Source: Nicotiana tabacum (Eukaryota > Streptophyta > Magnoliopsida > Solanales > Solanaceae). From it: 64,000 bases of DNA. Both the position numbers and the translations under genes were made by a program. The notes beneath the pieces were generated by a model that was not told the DNA's origin, did not search any database, and worked only from the letters and a program-made list of their open reading frames with translations. Positions 1 to 11,350 of this stretch are shown here, one piece after another. Every line of letters starts with the position of its first letter. Position 1 is the first letter of the stretch. Location of the stretch: positions 72,913,519 through 72,977,518 of the forward strand of contig NC_134103.1 of assembly GCF_000715075.1 (NCBI RefSeq), written 5' to 3'.

Positions 1-2525
1 ATCAGTGTTTTGACAGTTTTGGTAGGTCTGTATCATGATTTGGGACTTGGGCATATTCTCGGAATTTAATTCCGGGGTCCCTAGCCCGAGATATGAAATT
101 TTGATAAAAATTTAAAAGTTTAAGTTCAAATAGTGTCCGGATGTCGAATTTTATGCAAACGACCCCGGAATAGAATTTTAATGATTCCAACAGCTCCGTA
201 TGGTGATTTTGAACTTAGGAGCGTGATTGAAATTTTATTTGGAAGTCCGTAGTGAAATTAGGCTTGAAACGGCTAAAATAGGAATTTAAAGTTTGGAAGT
301 TTGACCGAGGAATTGACTTTTTGATATCGGGGTCGGAATCCAGTTTTGAAAATTTTCACAGATCCATTATGTCATTTATGACTTGTGTGTAAAATTTGAG
401 GTCAATCGGACATGATTTGATAGGTTTCGACATCGAATGTAGAAGTTGGAAATTTTAAGTTTCATTAAGCTTGAATTGGAGCATAATTCGTGGTTTTAGC
501 GTTGTTTTATGTGATTTGAGATTTCAAATAAGTTGGTATGATATTTTAGGACTTGTTAGTATATTTGGGATAAGTGTTCTTAACTCAATCTTGGTTAGAT
601 TACCCGAATCCATCACTGTTTTTAACATTTAATTGATGATTTAAGTTGGAAAAATTTGAAAACCCTCTTGGATAGATTTGAGGATTTGAGGGTCGAATCG
701 TTATTGGAATTTAGTTATTTTGGTATGGTTAGACTCGTGGTTGAATGTGCGTTCATATTTCATAACTTTCGCCGGATTTCGAGATGTGGGCCCCACGAGC
801 CATTTTTGAGTTAATTTCGGATTTTTATTGAAAAATGTAGTATTTTCTTATAGAAATAATTCTATAATTTTTGTTGACTGTATCGAATTAATCTAGATAC
901 GAGTCAACCGGAATCAGAAAATCGAGGAAAAAGCATACTACTTGGTTAAATTGGAGCAAGTCGAGGTAAGTGACTTGTCTAACCTTGTGTGGGAAAATTT
1001 TCCCTAGGATTGGTATTAATTGTAATGTGATGAAAGTCGTGTACACGAGGTGACAGGTGTGTACACGGACTAAATGTGAAGGATTATATTTTTAAATTAT
1101 GAATATCACTGTTGCATATTAATTAAATTATTAAATCTTGTTATATTCTCCATCATTGATTTGATTTGTATACTTTAAATTTGCTTGACCTTTTCCTGCT
1201 AATTGTTTTACCTGTTTAGTTGAAACTTGGTTTCTTTTATTCTGTGTATTATTTGAAATTGATTTTCTTTAAATTAAATATTATTAAAATGAAGTATTTG
1301 ACATTTTAAATTTGGTATTGAAGCAACGTATTAAAGATTTTGAAATATTATTTTGCTAAATTATTTATTCCTGAATATTTTTGTAAGATTTTTGTACTCA
1401 TTGTGATGGAGCCGTGAGCTCTTTATTGTGGAAAAATATTATTGATGATTTATGTTGGCATGAGCCGTGAGCTCTTTATTGTGGAAAAATATTATTGATG
1501 ATTTATTTTGGCATGAGCTGTGAGCTCTTTATTGTGGAAAAATATTGTTGTTGAATTATTTTGGCAAGTTAAATTATTTGAGCACTTGAGGTGCAAATTG
1601 TGATATATTGTGATATTGATACGCATGCGGTGGTATAAGGTCTGGGTATTGAAACGCATGTGGTGAGATAAGGGTGGCTTGATACGCGTGGCTAGTAGGG
1701 GGAACTACTAGAAGTCATGCGGTGTGATAAGGATGGCTAAAACGCGGGATGCTATTTCGGAAAAAATATTTTCTTTCAAATAAATTGTGAAGGCTCCCGC
1801 GGTGAGATAAGAAAATGAGATATTGTGAATTTATTTATGATTTGGGACTACGAGGCGGTACCTCGGGAGTGCCCTTGTTGATATTGATTTATGGCCGTAG
1901 TTGCCTTTGATTTTTGTTGTGATCTTTCTTAAAGTTGAAAATAAATTCTGTTTTGTTTCCACGAAGTATTTATTTGCCATTATTTGGTGTAATTAAATAT
2001 GACATACTGCTTGATTCATTTCCATCGTCATTTTATCTTATTATATTGTCTAAACATTTTTACCATGTCATTACTTATTCTCCAGTAGGGCCTGACCTAA
2101 CCTCGTCACTACTCTACCGAGGTTAGGCTTGGCACTTACTGGGTACCGCTGTGATGTACTCATACTACACTTCTGCACATCTTTTTGTGCAGATCCAGGT
2201 ACATCTTATCAGACCAGGCATCAGTAAACTAGCTGTACGAGAAGACTTCGAGGTATATCTGCCAGCGTCCACAGACTCCGGAGTCCCCTTCTATTCTTGT
2301 TATGTTGCTTCCTTATTTTCTTTAGACTCTGTTATATAGAGACATTGAGGATAAATTTTTAAAAGCTTGTGACTTATTTCTACCGGGTTTTGGGAGTTAA
2401 AAAATATTTGAATTGTATTTTATTTATTTCAGATATTTATTATTATTTTGCATTGATAGGCTTACCTAGTCTTAGAGACTAGGTACCATCACGACATCCT
2501 ACGGAGGGATTTTGGAGTCGTGACA
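1..2525 (+). repeat. 5' LTR of Tekay-like element (truncated, internally deleted)
   Basis: This region is nearly collinear with 7369-10563. It ends in the inverted dinucleotide context GTCGTGACA directly before the primer site. Compared with the 3' LTR it lacks about 630 bp: the junction near 566-571 matches 7936 on the left and 8568-8571 on the right, with a shared TTGG that suggests microhomology-mediated deletion. The lost segment holds the CpG-motif array and the TATA box, so this LTR probably has no core promoter. Confidence 0.92.
1408..1570 (+). repeat. 53-bp minisatellite, three units, in 5' LTR
   Basis: The word GAGCCGTGAGCTC (or GAGCTGTGAGCTC) starts units near 1410, 1462 and 1514, each followed by an AT-rich spacer. 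The matching block in the 3' LTR has four units, so unit number changed after or during insertion. Confidence 0.85.
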
Positions 2526-2528
2526 AAT

Positions 2529-2540
2529 TGGTATCAGAGC
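2529..2540 (+). other. Primer binding site, tRNA-iMet type
   Basis: TGGTATCAGAGC lies three bases after the LTR end. This 12-mer is the usual complement of the plant initiator tRNA-Met 3' end and would prime minus-strand DNA synthesis. Confidence 0.93.
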
Positions 2541-3409
2541 TCTAGGTTCATAGGTGTCTTGAGTCACAAGCAGGTTTAGTAGAGTCTTGCGGATCGGTAC
2601 GGAGACGTCTGTACTTATCTTCGAGAGGCTATGGAACTGTTAGGAAATATTCACTTCTTTGATTCCTTGTCGTGCGGCATTGATTTATCTTTAAACATAT
2701 ATCTTATATTCCTTTGTATCCACTCATGTATGACATTGCGCACTCGGTATCAGTTATGCGTCGACGGTTCGTGATGCCGCAGATGGACTACGAGGGAGCC
2801 AGAGATGCTCAAACATTGCCTTAACGTGTGGTTCCGACTGAAGATGCGGGCGTATTGAGAGATCACCTAGTAAATCATGTGCAGGGTGCAACGGACATTA
2901 GCGTCTGGTTGATTTATACGAGCTGTGAAGGTTATTATTGTGGATCATCGGACGATGTGACCTATGACTTCATGCCGTCCACTATCAATGGGTAGATTGC
3001 GGGGTTATGTGTTATATCAGTTTTGGCCTGAAATGTATATATGCGGTACTGTAAGGTTCCCTAAAATCTACACATTTTTAAGGCATGAGATTTTGTAGAG
3101 GATAAGGTTGGGACTTGCGTTATAGAAACAACTCTAAATTACAGAAGGTCTACTCAGCGTGGACGTTACGGTTGCGGATTTTGGGGGTACTTCGGATGAA
3201 GTGCAGTTGTTGACGAGATTCTTGACTATGTGGTTCGTGCCAAGATTTGTCTGTATGGAGCTCTACTTTTGTGATCATTGTGTATAAATAGGGGTAAGGA
3301 TTACCCCAAAGAAGAATCGAAGAGTATGTTAAGAAATAGGTCAGCTCAACAGTGTTGAGTTAGCATAACAAAAGAAGAAATTGGCCTTGACAGAGATAAT
3401 TCTCCACCG
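2541..3409 (+). other. Decayed leader and gag N-terminal region
   Basis: No usable reading frame crosses this stretch. Its position after the primer site and before the recognisable gag core marks it as leader plus the decayed start of gag. I see no other element in it. Confidence 0.5.
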
Positions 3410-4260
3410 GTGTTTATGGCAAGCCTATTAAGAGGGCAGACCAGCCAATGCAACACCGCCCACTTGGTTCAATTCTCAGAAATGCTTTTGAAAGAGTTTG
3501 TTTTCCGGACTCTCCGTAATACGTGGCGCATAGGGTGTGAACGGTTGCATAAGGTCACCATGACCGTGTCACAATATGCCATCAGGTTCAATAAGTTAGT
3601 CCGTCATATTCCTACTTTGCTTCCTACAACCAGAGAGCAAGTCCACAGACTCATTAAAGGACCCAATTATAATCGTAAAATTTTATACGACTCGGGAGCT
3701 ATAGGCTGATACTTCATTTCCGCGAATAGTAGAAATTGCCAAGATATTAGAACGTGTTCGGTGTGTGAAAAAAGGAAACTAAGGAGACCAAGACGTCTCA
3801 AGGTTCTGGGGGATTCAATGGATTCTACTCTGCAAGTATAAATCATTATGGCGGGGGCTCGGGTAGTCGGCTAGCCCAGTCCGCACATCGGATTACTCGA
3901 TGTGCTCCAGTAAGTTCGTTTAATACACCACCGACATGAGTTTCCTACAATGGTTATTCCAGTTATCTGGCACAAACTCAATATGAGCAGCCAAACCCAC
4001 AAAGGGGTTGTTATGAATACGGTGATACTAGGCACATCATGAGAAAATTGTCCCAAACTTGGGAGAGACTTATTTCATCAAAGCACTCAAGCTACGTGCC
4101 CCATTGCAGTTATTACACCACCCACACGGCCAGTTAGGGGTGGAGGACAAACGGGTAGAAGGTGTCCTAGAGGTGGAGATCCAGCCATTAATATATTTAT
4201 TTTATGGTATGGCGGAGGTCGCTACATCAGTTGGTGTTGTTACAGGTACGATCTTGATAT
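3410..4260 (+). pseudogene. Broken Gypsy gag (capsid part and zinc-knuckle remnant)
   Basis: The open part 3410-3709 carries the capsid-like string VSQYAIRFNKL followed by a motif of the LLPTTREQVHRLI type, typical of the retrotransposon gag domain of plant chromoviruses. Further on, 4010-4050 still reads as a damaged CCHC knuckle (CYEYGDTRHI). Stops and shifts break the frame many times between 3710 and 4260. Around 4300-4500, out of frame, are faint protease-like remains. The gene would have formed the particle coat; it is dead here. Confidence 0.75.
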
Positions 4261-4499
4261 AATATAAAGGAATAATTTCCTTAACTTGATTCGGTTCTGA
4301 GTGAGACGAGTCCTCCTATTGTGCTCCAGTTATGAGTGAGTTTCATAATTCTATAATCTACTTATGTGTTTACTCCTGTTGGGAGATTCCATGGAGATAA
4401 CTACGCCTATCATTCCATGTTGGTCACTAATAAGACATGTGAGGCTAAATGTGGCTTTCTGTTACTCATTTCGGTAAGTTTTGATGTAATTTACGGATA

Positions 4500-5064
4500 A
4501 TTAATTGTAAATTATGAATTATATGTCCTACCGGTGTGGGGTTCATTATGTGTTGTGATTTGGTGTAACCTAAATTATTTAAAAGGAGAAAATGGAAATT
4601 TTCAATTGGCACGATGTGCATATTACTTGTGATTCAGAACTGAGGACGAGATCCTCACATTTTTATATAAATTGATATGTTTAAACCGGGCTACGAGCTG
4701 CTGTGGAAGTTATATAAGGACGAGATCCTTGTGAGGAAAAATTCTTGTGTTTAAGTTCTCCCTTGTGAAATTAAATTTGTACTATAGTACTAATAGGGAG
4801 TCATGCATGTTAGGCTTATTTGAAAATTCTTATATACAATTCTCTGTGCATAGTTGTCAAATTCGTGTTGTAATTATTAATTTTTAACCTACGAGGTAGG
4901 TGCCCGCCCAGGTGGCGTTAAATGTGACTTTTTAATTCGGATAAATAATTATGAGGTCTTCATGCCTCATATCTAGTTATCAGTATTGTGAAGGTTTGCA
5001 ATGAGATTTTTGTTAACATGAGGTTAAATGACGATTCTGTAATTGATTATGAACAACTATTAAG
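4500..5064 (+). other. Foreign AT-rich segment in place of the reverse transcriptase core
   Basis: Between the protease remnant and the RNaseH domain one expects over 1 kb of reverse transcriptase with a YxDD box. Instead there is about 560 bp of non-coding DNA with two copies of GGACGAGATCCT (near 4642 and 4718). It looks like part of another repeat left after a deletion or replacement; I cannot name its source. Confidence 0.55.
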
Positions 5065-5560
5065 ACCAAATTGACCCAAGAGGGTGCCCCATTTACAGGG
5101 TCAGACGAGTGTGAGTTGAGCTTTCAGAAGCTCAAGATCACTTTGACTCTGACACAAGCGTTGGTATTACTTACATGTTCAAGGTCTTATACTGTGTATT
5201 GTGACACGTCACGTATTGGTCTCGGTACGGTGTTGATGCAAGACGGTAGGGTGATTGCCTACGCGTCCAGACAGTTAAAGGTACATGAGAAGAATTTTTC
5301 GGTCCACGGCCTTGAGTTAGCAGCTATTGTTCGTGCCTTGAAGATTTTGGTGGCATTATTTGTACGGTGTCCATTGTGAAGTCTACACCAATCACCGGAA
5401 TCTACAACTTTTGTTTAAACAAAAGGATCTTAATTGAGGCAGCGGAGATGGTTGGAGTTGCTTAAGGATTATGATATCACCATTCTCTATCATTCTGGGA
5501 AGGCCAATGTAGTGGACGATGCCTTGAGTCGTAAGGCGGAGAGTTTGGGCAGCTTAGTAT
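5065..5560 (+). pseudogene. RNaseH domain remnant of Gypsy pol
   Basis: The frame at 5071-5379 contains [17 protein letters not shown] and [16 protein letters not shown], the start of a Gypsy RNaseH domain with its first acidic residue. A shifted frame at 5434-5560 carries [19 protein letters not shown], the usual end of the domain. Stops near 5380 and 5434 and a frameshift separate the parts. The enzyme would have removed the RNA template during reverse transcription. Confidence 0.85.
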
Positions 5561-5819
5561 ATTTACCGGTAGCAGAGAGGCCTTTGGCCTTGGATATAGG
5601 CCTTGGCCAACCAGTTTGTCAGATTGGATGTTTTCGAGCCGAGTCGAGTTTTGGCTTGTGTGGTTTCTCAGTCTTCTCTTTATGATCGTATCAGGGAGCG
5701 TCAGTATGATGACCCCCATTTGCTTGTCATTAAGGATACAGTTCAGCACGGTGATGCCAAGGAAGTCGCAATTGGAGATGACGGCATATAGATTCAGGGC
5801 AAGCTATGTGTGCCTAATG

Positions 5820-6600
5820 TAGATGGTTTGCGTGAATTGATTCTCCAGGAGGCTCACAGTTCGCGGTACTCTATACATCCGGGTGCTGCGAAGATGTAGT
5901 AGGACTTAAGGCAACATTACTGGTGGAGGAGGATGAAGAAAGACATAGTGGAGTTAGTAGCTCGGTGTCTAAATTGTCAACAGGTGAAATATGAGCATCA
6001 GCGACCGAGTGGATTGCTTCAGAAGTTAGAGATTCCAGAATGAAAATGGGAGAGGATTACTATGGATTTCATTGTTGGGCTCCCACGGACTCCGAGGAAG
6101 TTCAATGCAGCTTGGGTGATTGTGGATAGATTGACCAAGTCAGCTCATTGCAATCCTGTGATGACTACCTACTCTTCTGAGCAGTTGGCTCGAATCTATA
6201 TTCGCGAGATTGTCAGATTTCACGGCGTACCGGTATCTATCATCTCTGACCGGGGTACGCAGTTTACATCATGGTTCTGGGAGGGCAGTACAGTGTGAGT
6301 TGGGTACCCGGGTAGAGTTGAGTATAACATTTCACCCTCAGATGGACGGGCAGTCCGAACGCACTATTCAGATACTGGAGGATATGCTTCGTGCGCGTGT
6401 GATAGATTTTGGTGGTGCTTGGGATTAGTTCTTACCACTTGCGGAGTTTGCTTACAACAACAGTTACGAGTCAAGCATTCAGATGGCTCCGTATGAGGCC
6501 TTGTGTGGTAGGCAGTGCTGGTCCCCAGTGGGTTGGTTCGAACCGGGCGAGGCTAGACTATTGGGTACAGACTTGGTTCAGGATGCCTTGAAAAAGGTTA
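5820..6600 (+). pseudogene. Integrase remnant of Gypsy pol
   Basis: The zinc-binding region is visible near 5900-6010 as HYWWRRMKKDI followed by CLNCQQVKYEHQRPSGLLQ. The catalytic core follows with MDFIVGLPRTPR (first Asp) at 6062 and IISDRGTQFTS (second Asp) near 6240. Frames shift at about 6290 and 6430, and stops interrupt at 5898 and 6042. The protein would insert the cDNA into the genome. Confidence 0.85.
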
Positions 6601-6680
6601 AGTCGATTCAAGATCGACTTCATACAGCCCAATCTAGACAGAAGAGTTATGCGGATTGAAAGGTTCGTGATGTTGCATTC

Positions 6681-7172
6681 ATGGTTGGTGAGCGGGTATT
6701 GCTCAGGGTTTCACCTATGAATGGTGTGATGAGGTTCGGGAAGAAGGGCAAGTTGAGCCCTAGGTATATTGGGCCTTTTGAGATTCTTGAGAGAGTTGGA
6801 GAGGTGGCTTACAGACTTGCACTATCACCTAGTCTTTCTGCGGTTCATCCGGTATTCCATGTTTCTATGCTTCGGAAATATCACGGCGATCCGTCCCATG
6901 TGTTAGACTTCAGTTCGGTTCAGTTGGACAAGGATCTATCTTATGTTGAGGAACCAGTGGCTAATTTAGATAGGCAGGTTCGAAAGCTGAGGTCAAAGAA
7001 CATTGCTTCCGTGAAGGTTCAGTGGAGGGGTCATCTGGTCGAGGAGGTGATTTGGGAGACCGAGCATGATATGCGCATCCGTTATCCACACTTATTCACC
7101 AGCTCAGGTACTTTTTCTAACTCCGTTCGAGGACAAACGTTTGTTTTAGAGGTGAAAAATGTGATGACCTAA
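6681..7172 (+). pseudogene. Integrase C-terminus with chromodomain
   Basis: A 163-codon open stretch reads [19 protein letters not shown] and [19 protein letters not shown], the usual chromovirus integrase tail. It ends with a chromodomain-like segment, [19 protein letters not shown], near residues 110-135. Chromodomains bind histone marks and steer integration. This is the best-kept part of the element; the last dozen codons run across the 3' LTR start at 7160. Confidence 0.88.
7143..7159 (+). other. Polypurine tract of Tekay-like element
   Basis: The purine-rich run TTTTAGAGGTGAAAAA ends exactly where the 3' LTR begins with TGTGATGACC. It is the expected primer site for plus-strand DNA synthesis, here with a few pyrimidine interruptions. 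Confidence 0.75.
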
Positions 7173-8004
7173 AATGTCATCTTTAAATTTAATAAATAAT
7201 TATGTATTCTAAGACCTCGAAAAGCACTATTTATCATTCCTCGACTTGCGTGCGCAGTCTGTAAAATTTTCCAAAAAGTTTTTATGTGAAAATGGATTAA
7301 AATGTGAATTAGAGCTTTAAAACTCAACTGAGTTGACTTTGGTTAACATTTTGAGCAAACAGATTCGGATCAGTGTTTTGAAAGTTTCGGTAGGTCCGTA
7401 TCGTGATTTGGGACTTGGTTATATTCCCGAAATTTAATTCCGAGGTCCTTAGCCCGAGATATAGAATTTTGATGAAACATTAAAAGTTTAAGTTTAAATA
7501 GTGATCGGATGTCGAATTTTGTGCAAACGACCCCGGAATAGAATTTTGATGATTCCAACAGCTCTATATGGTAATTTGGAACTTAGGAGTGTGATCGTAA
7601 TTTTATTTGGAAGTCCGTAGTGAAATTAGGCTTGAAACGACTAAAATAGGAATTTAAAGTTTGAAAGTTTGACGGGGGAGTTGACTTTTTGATATCGGGG
7701 TCGGAATCCAGTTCTGAAAATTTTCACAGCTCTGTTATGTCATTTATGACTTGTGTGCAAAATTTGAGGTCAATCGGACTTGATTTGATAGGTTTCTGCA
7801 TCGAATGTAGAAGTTGAAAATTTTAAATTTTATTAAGTTTGAATTGGAGCATAATTCGTGGTTTTAGCGTCGTTTTATGTGATTTGAGATTTCAAATAAA
7901 TTGGTATGATGTTATAGGACTTGTTGGTATATTTGGTTGAGGTCTCGGGTGAGTTTCGGATGGTTAACGAATAAAAAATGGGACTTAAAACAGCTGCTGC
8001 AAAT

Positions 8005-8465
8005 TTTCTTCTGCTGTGCAATCGAGCCCAAAAATCGAAGGCCAGAAATCGAGCCCAGAAATCGAGCTGAGGATCGAATTCAGGCTCGAGATCCATAATC
8101 GAAGGCAGGCTCGAGAGCCATGATCGAAGGCAAGGCTCGAGGCCATGATCGAAGGCAAGCTCGAAGGCCAGTGAACGAAGGACACTGATCGAAGGCCCAG
8201 GATCGAGGCCTATGACCAAGGCCAGTGATCGAAGGCCATAAAGATTGAAGCCATGATCGATAACCAGGATCGATGGCTGTGATTGAGCCCCAGGGTCGAG
8301 GGCCATGATCGAAGCTATGATCGAAGGCCATGACCGAGGTCCATGATCGGACCCCATGATCGGACTCCCCATGATCGAACTCCCCTTAATCGGAATCCCC
8401 ATGATCGGACTCCTATGATCGAGGTCCAGGATCGGACCCCATGATCGAGGTCACCCTGGACAGAT
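8005..8465 (+). repeat. Array of GATCGA-core words in 3' LTR
   Basis: Some thirty short words built on ATCGAAGGC, GATCGAGG or GATCGGAC follow each other at 12-20 bp spacing, with CC/GG flanks. The array is variable in unit length, so it is a cluster of motifs rather than a clean satellite. It stops about 30 nt before a TATA box. Apparent long frames on the minus strand here are by-products of the repeat. Confidence 0.85.
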
Positions 8466-8473
8466 CTGTAAGT

Positions 8474-8480
8474 TATAAAA
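8474..8480 (+). promoter_or_regulatory. Probable LTR TATA box
   Basis: TATAAAA in the context AGTTATAAAAACAGGGG lies about 1.3 kb into the LTR, just after the GATCGA array. It is the best core promoter candidate of this LTR and has no counterpart in the deleted 5' LTR. Confidence 0.65.
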
Positions 8481-9407
8481 ACAGGGGGGCTTCGTCCCAT
8501 TCGCCATTTTTAACAACTTGGAGCTTGAGCATAGGCGATTTTTGATATATTTTTAAGGAAAAACATTGGGGTAAGTGTTCTTAACTCAATCTTGGTTAGA
8601 TTACCCGAATCCATCACTATTTTTAACATTTAATTGGTGATTTAAATTGGAAAAATTTAAAAACCCTCTTGGATAGATTTAAGGATTTGAGGGTCGAATC
8701 ATTATTGGAATTTAGTCATTTTGATATGGTTAGACTCGTGGTTGAATTGGCGTTCATATTTCGTAACTTTCGCCGAATTCCGAGACGTGGGCCCCACGAG
8801 CCATTTTTGAGTTAATTTCGGATTTTTATTGAAAAATGTAGTATTTTCTTATAGAATTAATTCTATAATTTTTGTTGACTGTATCGAATTAATCTAGATA
8901 CGACTCAACCGGAATCAGAAAATCGAGGAAAAAGCATACTACTTGGTTAAATTGGAGCAAGTCGAGGTAAGTGACTTGTCTAACTTTGTGTGGGAAAATT
9001 TTCCCTAGGATTGGTATTAATTGTAATGTGATGAAAGTCGTGTATACGAGGTGACGGGTGTGTACACGGACTAAATATGAAGGATTATATTTTTAAATTA
9101 TGAAGATCACTGTTGCATATTAATTAAATTATTAAATCTTGTTATATATTCTCCATCATTGATTTGATTTGTATACTTTAAATTTGCTTGACCTTTTCCT
9201 GCTAATTGTTTTACCTGTTTAGTTGAAACTTGGTTTCTTTTATTCTGTGCATTATTTGAAATTGATTTTCTTTAAATTAAATATTATTAATATGAAGTAT
9301 TTGACATTTTAAATTTGGTATTGAAGCAACGTATTAAAGATTTTGAAATATTATTTTGCTAAATTATTTATTCCTGAATATTTTTGTAAGATTTTTGTAC
9401 TCATTGT

Positions 9408-9625
9408 GATGGAGCCGTGAGCTCTTTATTGTAGAAAAATATTATTGATGATTTATGTTGGCATGAGCCGTGAGCTCTTTATTGTGGAAAAATATTATTG
9501 ATGATTTATTTTGGTATGAGCTGTGAGCTCTTTATTTTGGAAAAATATTATTGATGATTTATTTTGGCATGAGCAGTGAGCTCTTTATTGTGGAAAAATA
9601 TTGTTGTTGAATTATTTTGGCAAGT
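9408..9625 (+). repeat. 53-bp minisatellite, four units, in 3' LTR
   Basis: Units start near 9412, 9464, 9517 and 9571 with GAGCCGTGAGCTC and close variants. The 5' LTR has three such units. Confidence 0.85.
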
Positions 9626-11034
9626 TAAATTTTTTGAGCACTTGAGGTGCAAATTGTGATATATTGTGATATTGATACGCATGCGGTAGTATAAGGTCTG
9701 GGTATTGAAACGCATGCGGTGAGATAAGGGTGGCTTGATACGCGTGGCTAGTAGGGGGAACTACTAGAAGTCATGTGGTATGATAAGGATGGCTAAAACG
9801 CGGGATGCTATTTCGGAAAAAATATTTTCTTTCAAATAAATTGTGAAGGCTCCCGCGGTGAGATAAGAAAATAAGATATTGTGAATTTATTTATGATTTG
9901 GGACTACGAGGCGGTACCTCGGGAGTGCCTTTGTTGATATTGATTTATGGCCGTTGTTGCCTTTGATTTTTGTTGTGATCTAATTTTGTTTTGTTTCCAC
10001 GAAGTATTTATTTGCCATTATTTGGTGTAATTAAATATGACATACTGCTTGATTCATTTCCATCGTCATTTTATCTTATTATATTGTCTAAACATTTTTA
10101 CCATGTCATTACTTATTCTCCAGTAGGGCCTGACCTAACCTCGTCACTACTCTACCGAGGTTAGGCTTGGCACTTACTGAGTACCGCTGTGATGTACTCA
10201 TACTACACTTCTGCACATCTTTTTGTGCAGATCCAGGTACATCTTATCAGATCAGGCATTAGTAAACTAGCTGTACGAGGAGACTTCGAGGTATATCTGC
10301 CAGCGCCCGCAGACTCCGGAGTCCCCTTCTATTCTTGTTATGTTGCTTCCTTATTTTCTTTAGACTCTGTTATATAGAGACATTGAGGATAAATTCTTAG
10401 AAGCTTGTGACTTATTTCTACCGGGTTTTGGGAGTTAAAAAATGTTTTAATTGTAGTTTATTTATTTCAGATATTTATTATTACTCCGCATTGATAGGCT
10501 TACCTAGTCTTAGAGACTAGGTGCCATCACGACATCCTACGGAGGGATTTTGGGGTCGTGACAGCGTATGCCCAGAATCGAATTCCGAGGTCCCTAGCCC
10601 GAGATATGGAATTTTGATAAAAGATTTAAAGTTTGGAAGATTAATGAGTTTTAAGAATTACTGATGTTGAATTTATTAACACCGGGTCCGTATTTTAGTT
10701 TTAGAGCCCGGTATAGGTCCACTATAATATTTATGACTTGTCTGCCGAATTTGGTGAGAAACAGAGTTGATTTGACGTGACTCGGACGTCCGATTGTGAA
10801 AATATAAGTTTTAAAGTTTTCTTGAAAATTTTATTCGATTTGGGGTTCAATTCGTAGTTCTAGGTATTATTTTGGTGATTTGATCGCGCGAGTAAGTTCG
10901 TATAATATTTTAGGACTTGTGTGCATGTTTGGTTTGGAGCCCCGAGGGTTCGGGTGAGTTTCGGATGCTCAACGGGCCATTTTGGACTTAAGGAAGATGG
11001 TTGATTTTCTAGTGTTTTGCTGCAGAATGTTTCT

Positions 11035-11350
11035 TCATCGCGTTCGCGGGGGAGATCTCGCGATTGCATAAGGCAATCTGAGAGGCCAGCCAAAGTTGTT
11101 TTTCGCATTCGCGAATTTGAGGACGCGATCGCGTAGGGGTGTGAAGTGGTGCTTCGTGAACGCGTGGCCAAGGTCACGTTCGCGTAGAGTTAAAGAGGCT
11201 AAAGCTGAGCCACGCGCTTTACTCAGCGCGATTGCGTGAGGTCGTTCGCGATCGCGTAAGTCTGAGAGTAAGAGCGTCGCGTTCACGTGGTGTTTTACGC
11301 ATTCACGTAGAGTAAATTTCTGGGGCAGCAAAGTAGAGCTTCGCGATCGA
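11035..11350 (+). repeat. CpG palindrome cluster in second LTR
   Basis: Words such as TTCGCGATCGCG, CGCGATCGCG, TTCGCGAATT and CGTTCGCG occur about every 20-30 bp. The cluster occupies the same place in the LTR as the GATCGA array at 8005-8465 but uses different words. Confidence 0.8.

Larger units (their letters stand above)
1..10563 (+). mobile_element. Ty3-Gypsy chromovirus (Tekay/Del-like), 5' end cut by the window
   Basis: Two long direct repeats (1-2525 and 7160-10563) flank a 4.6-kb interior that starts with a tRNA-iMet-type primer site and holds remnants of gag, protease, RNaseH, integrase and a chromodomain. Long LTRs of about 3.4 kb with a chromodomain at the integrase C-terminus fit the Tekay/Del lineage. 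Position 1 aligns with 7369, so about 209 bp of the 5' LTR lie left of the window. All coding parts carry stops or frameshifts and no reverse transcriptase core is visible, so the copy cannot be autonomous. Confidence 0.9.
7160..10563 (+). repeat. 3' LTR of Tekay-like element (full length, 3404 bp)
   Basis: It begins TGTGATGACC and ends GTCGTGACA and matches 1-2525 along its length. It keeps about 630 bp (7937-8570) lost from the 5' LTR. The closing 450 bp, with CCTCGTCACTACTCTACCG and a ACTTCTGCACATCTTTTTG segment, recur in the neighbouring LTR (10564-13330) and in the minus-strand solo LTR at 37857-41838, so all three belong to one related family group. Confidence 0.93.

Noticed and set aside
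7875..8500. Several overlapping minus-strand frames of up to 175 codons
   Set aside because: They are created by the GATCGA-word array; the peptides are repeats of SIMA/RSW/LDPG strings without conserved domains.
10860..11331. Two minus-strand frames of about 100 codons in the second LTR
   Set aside because: They run through the CpG-word cluster, which lacks stops because of its composition; no homology is visible.
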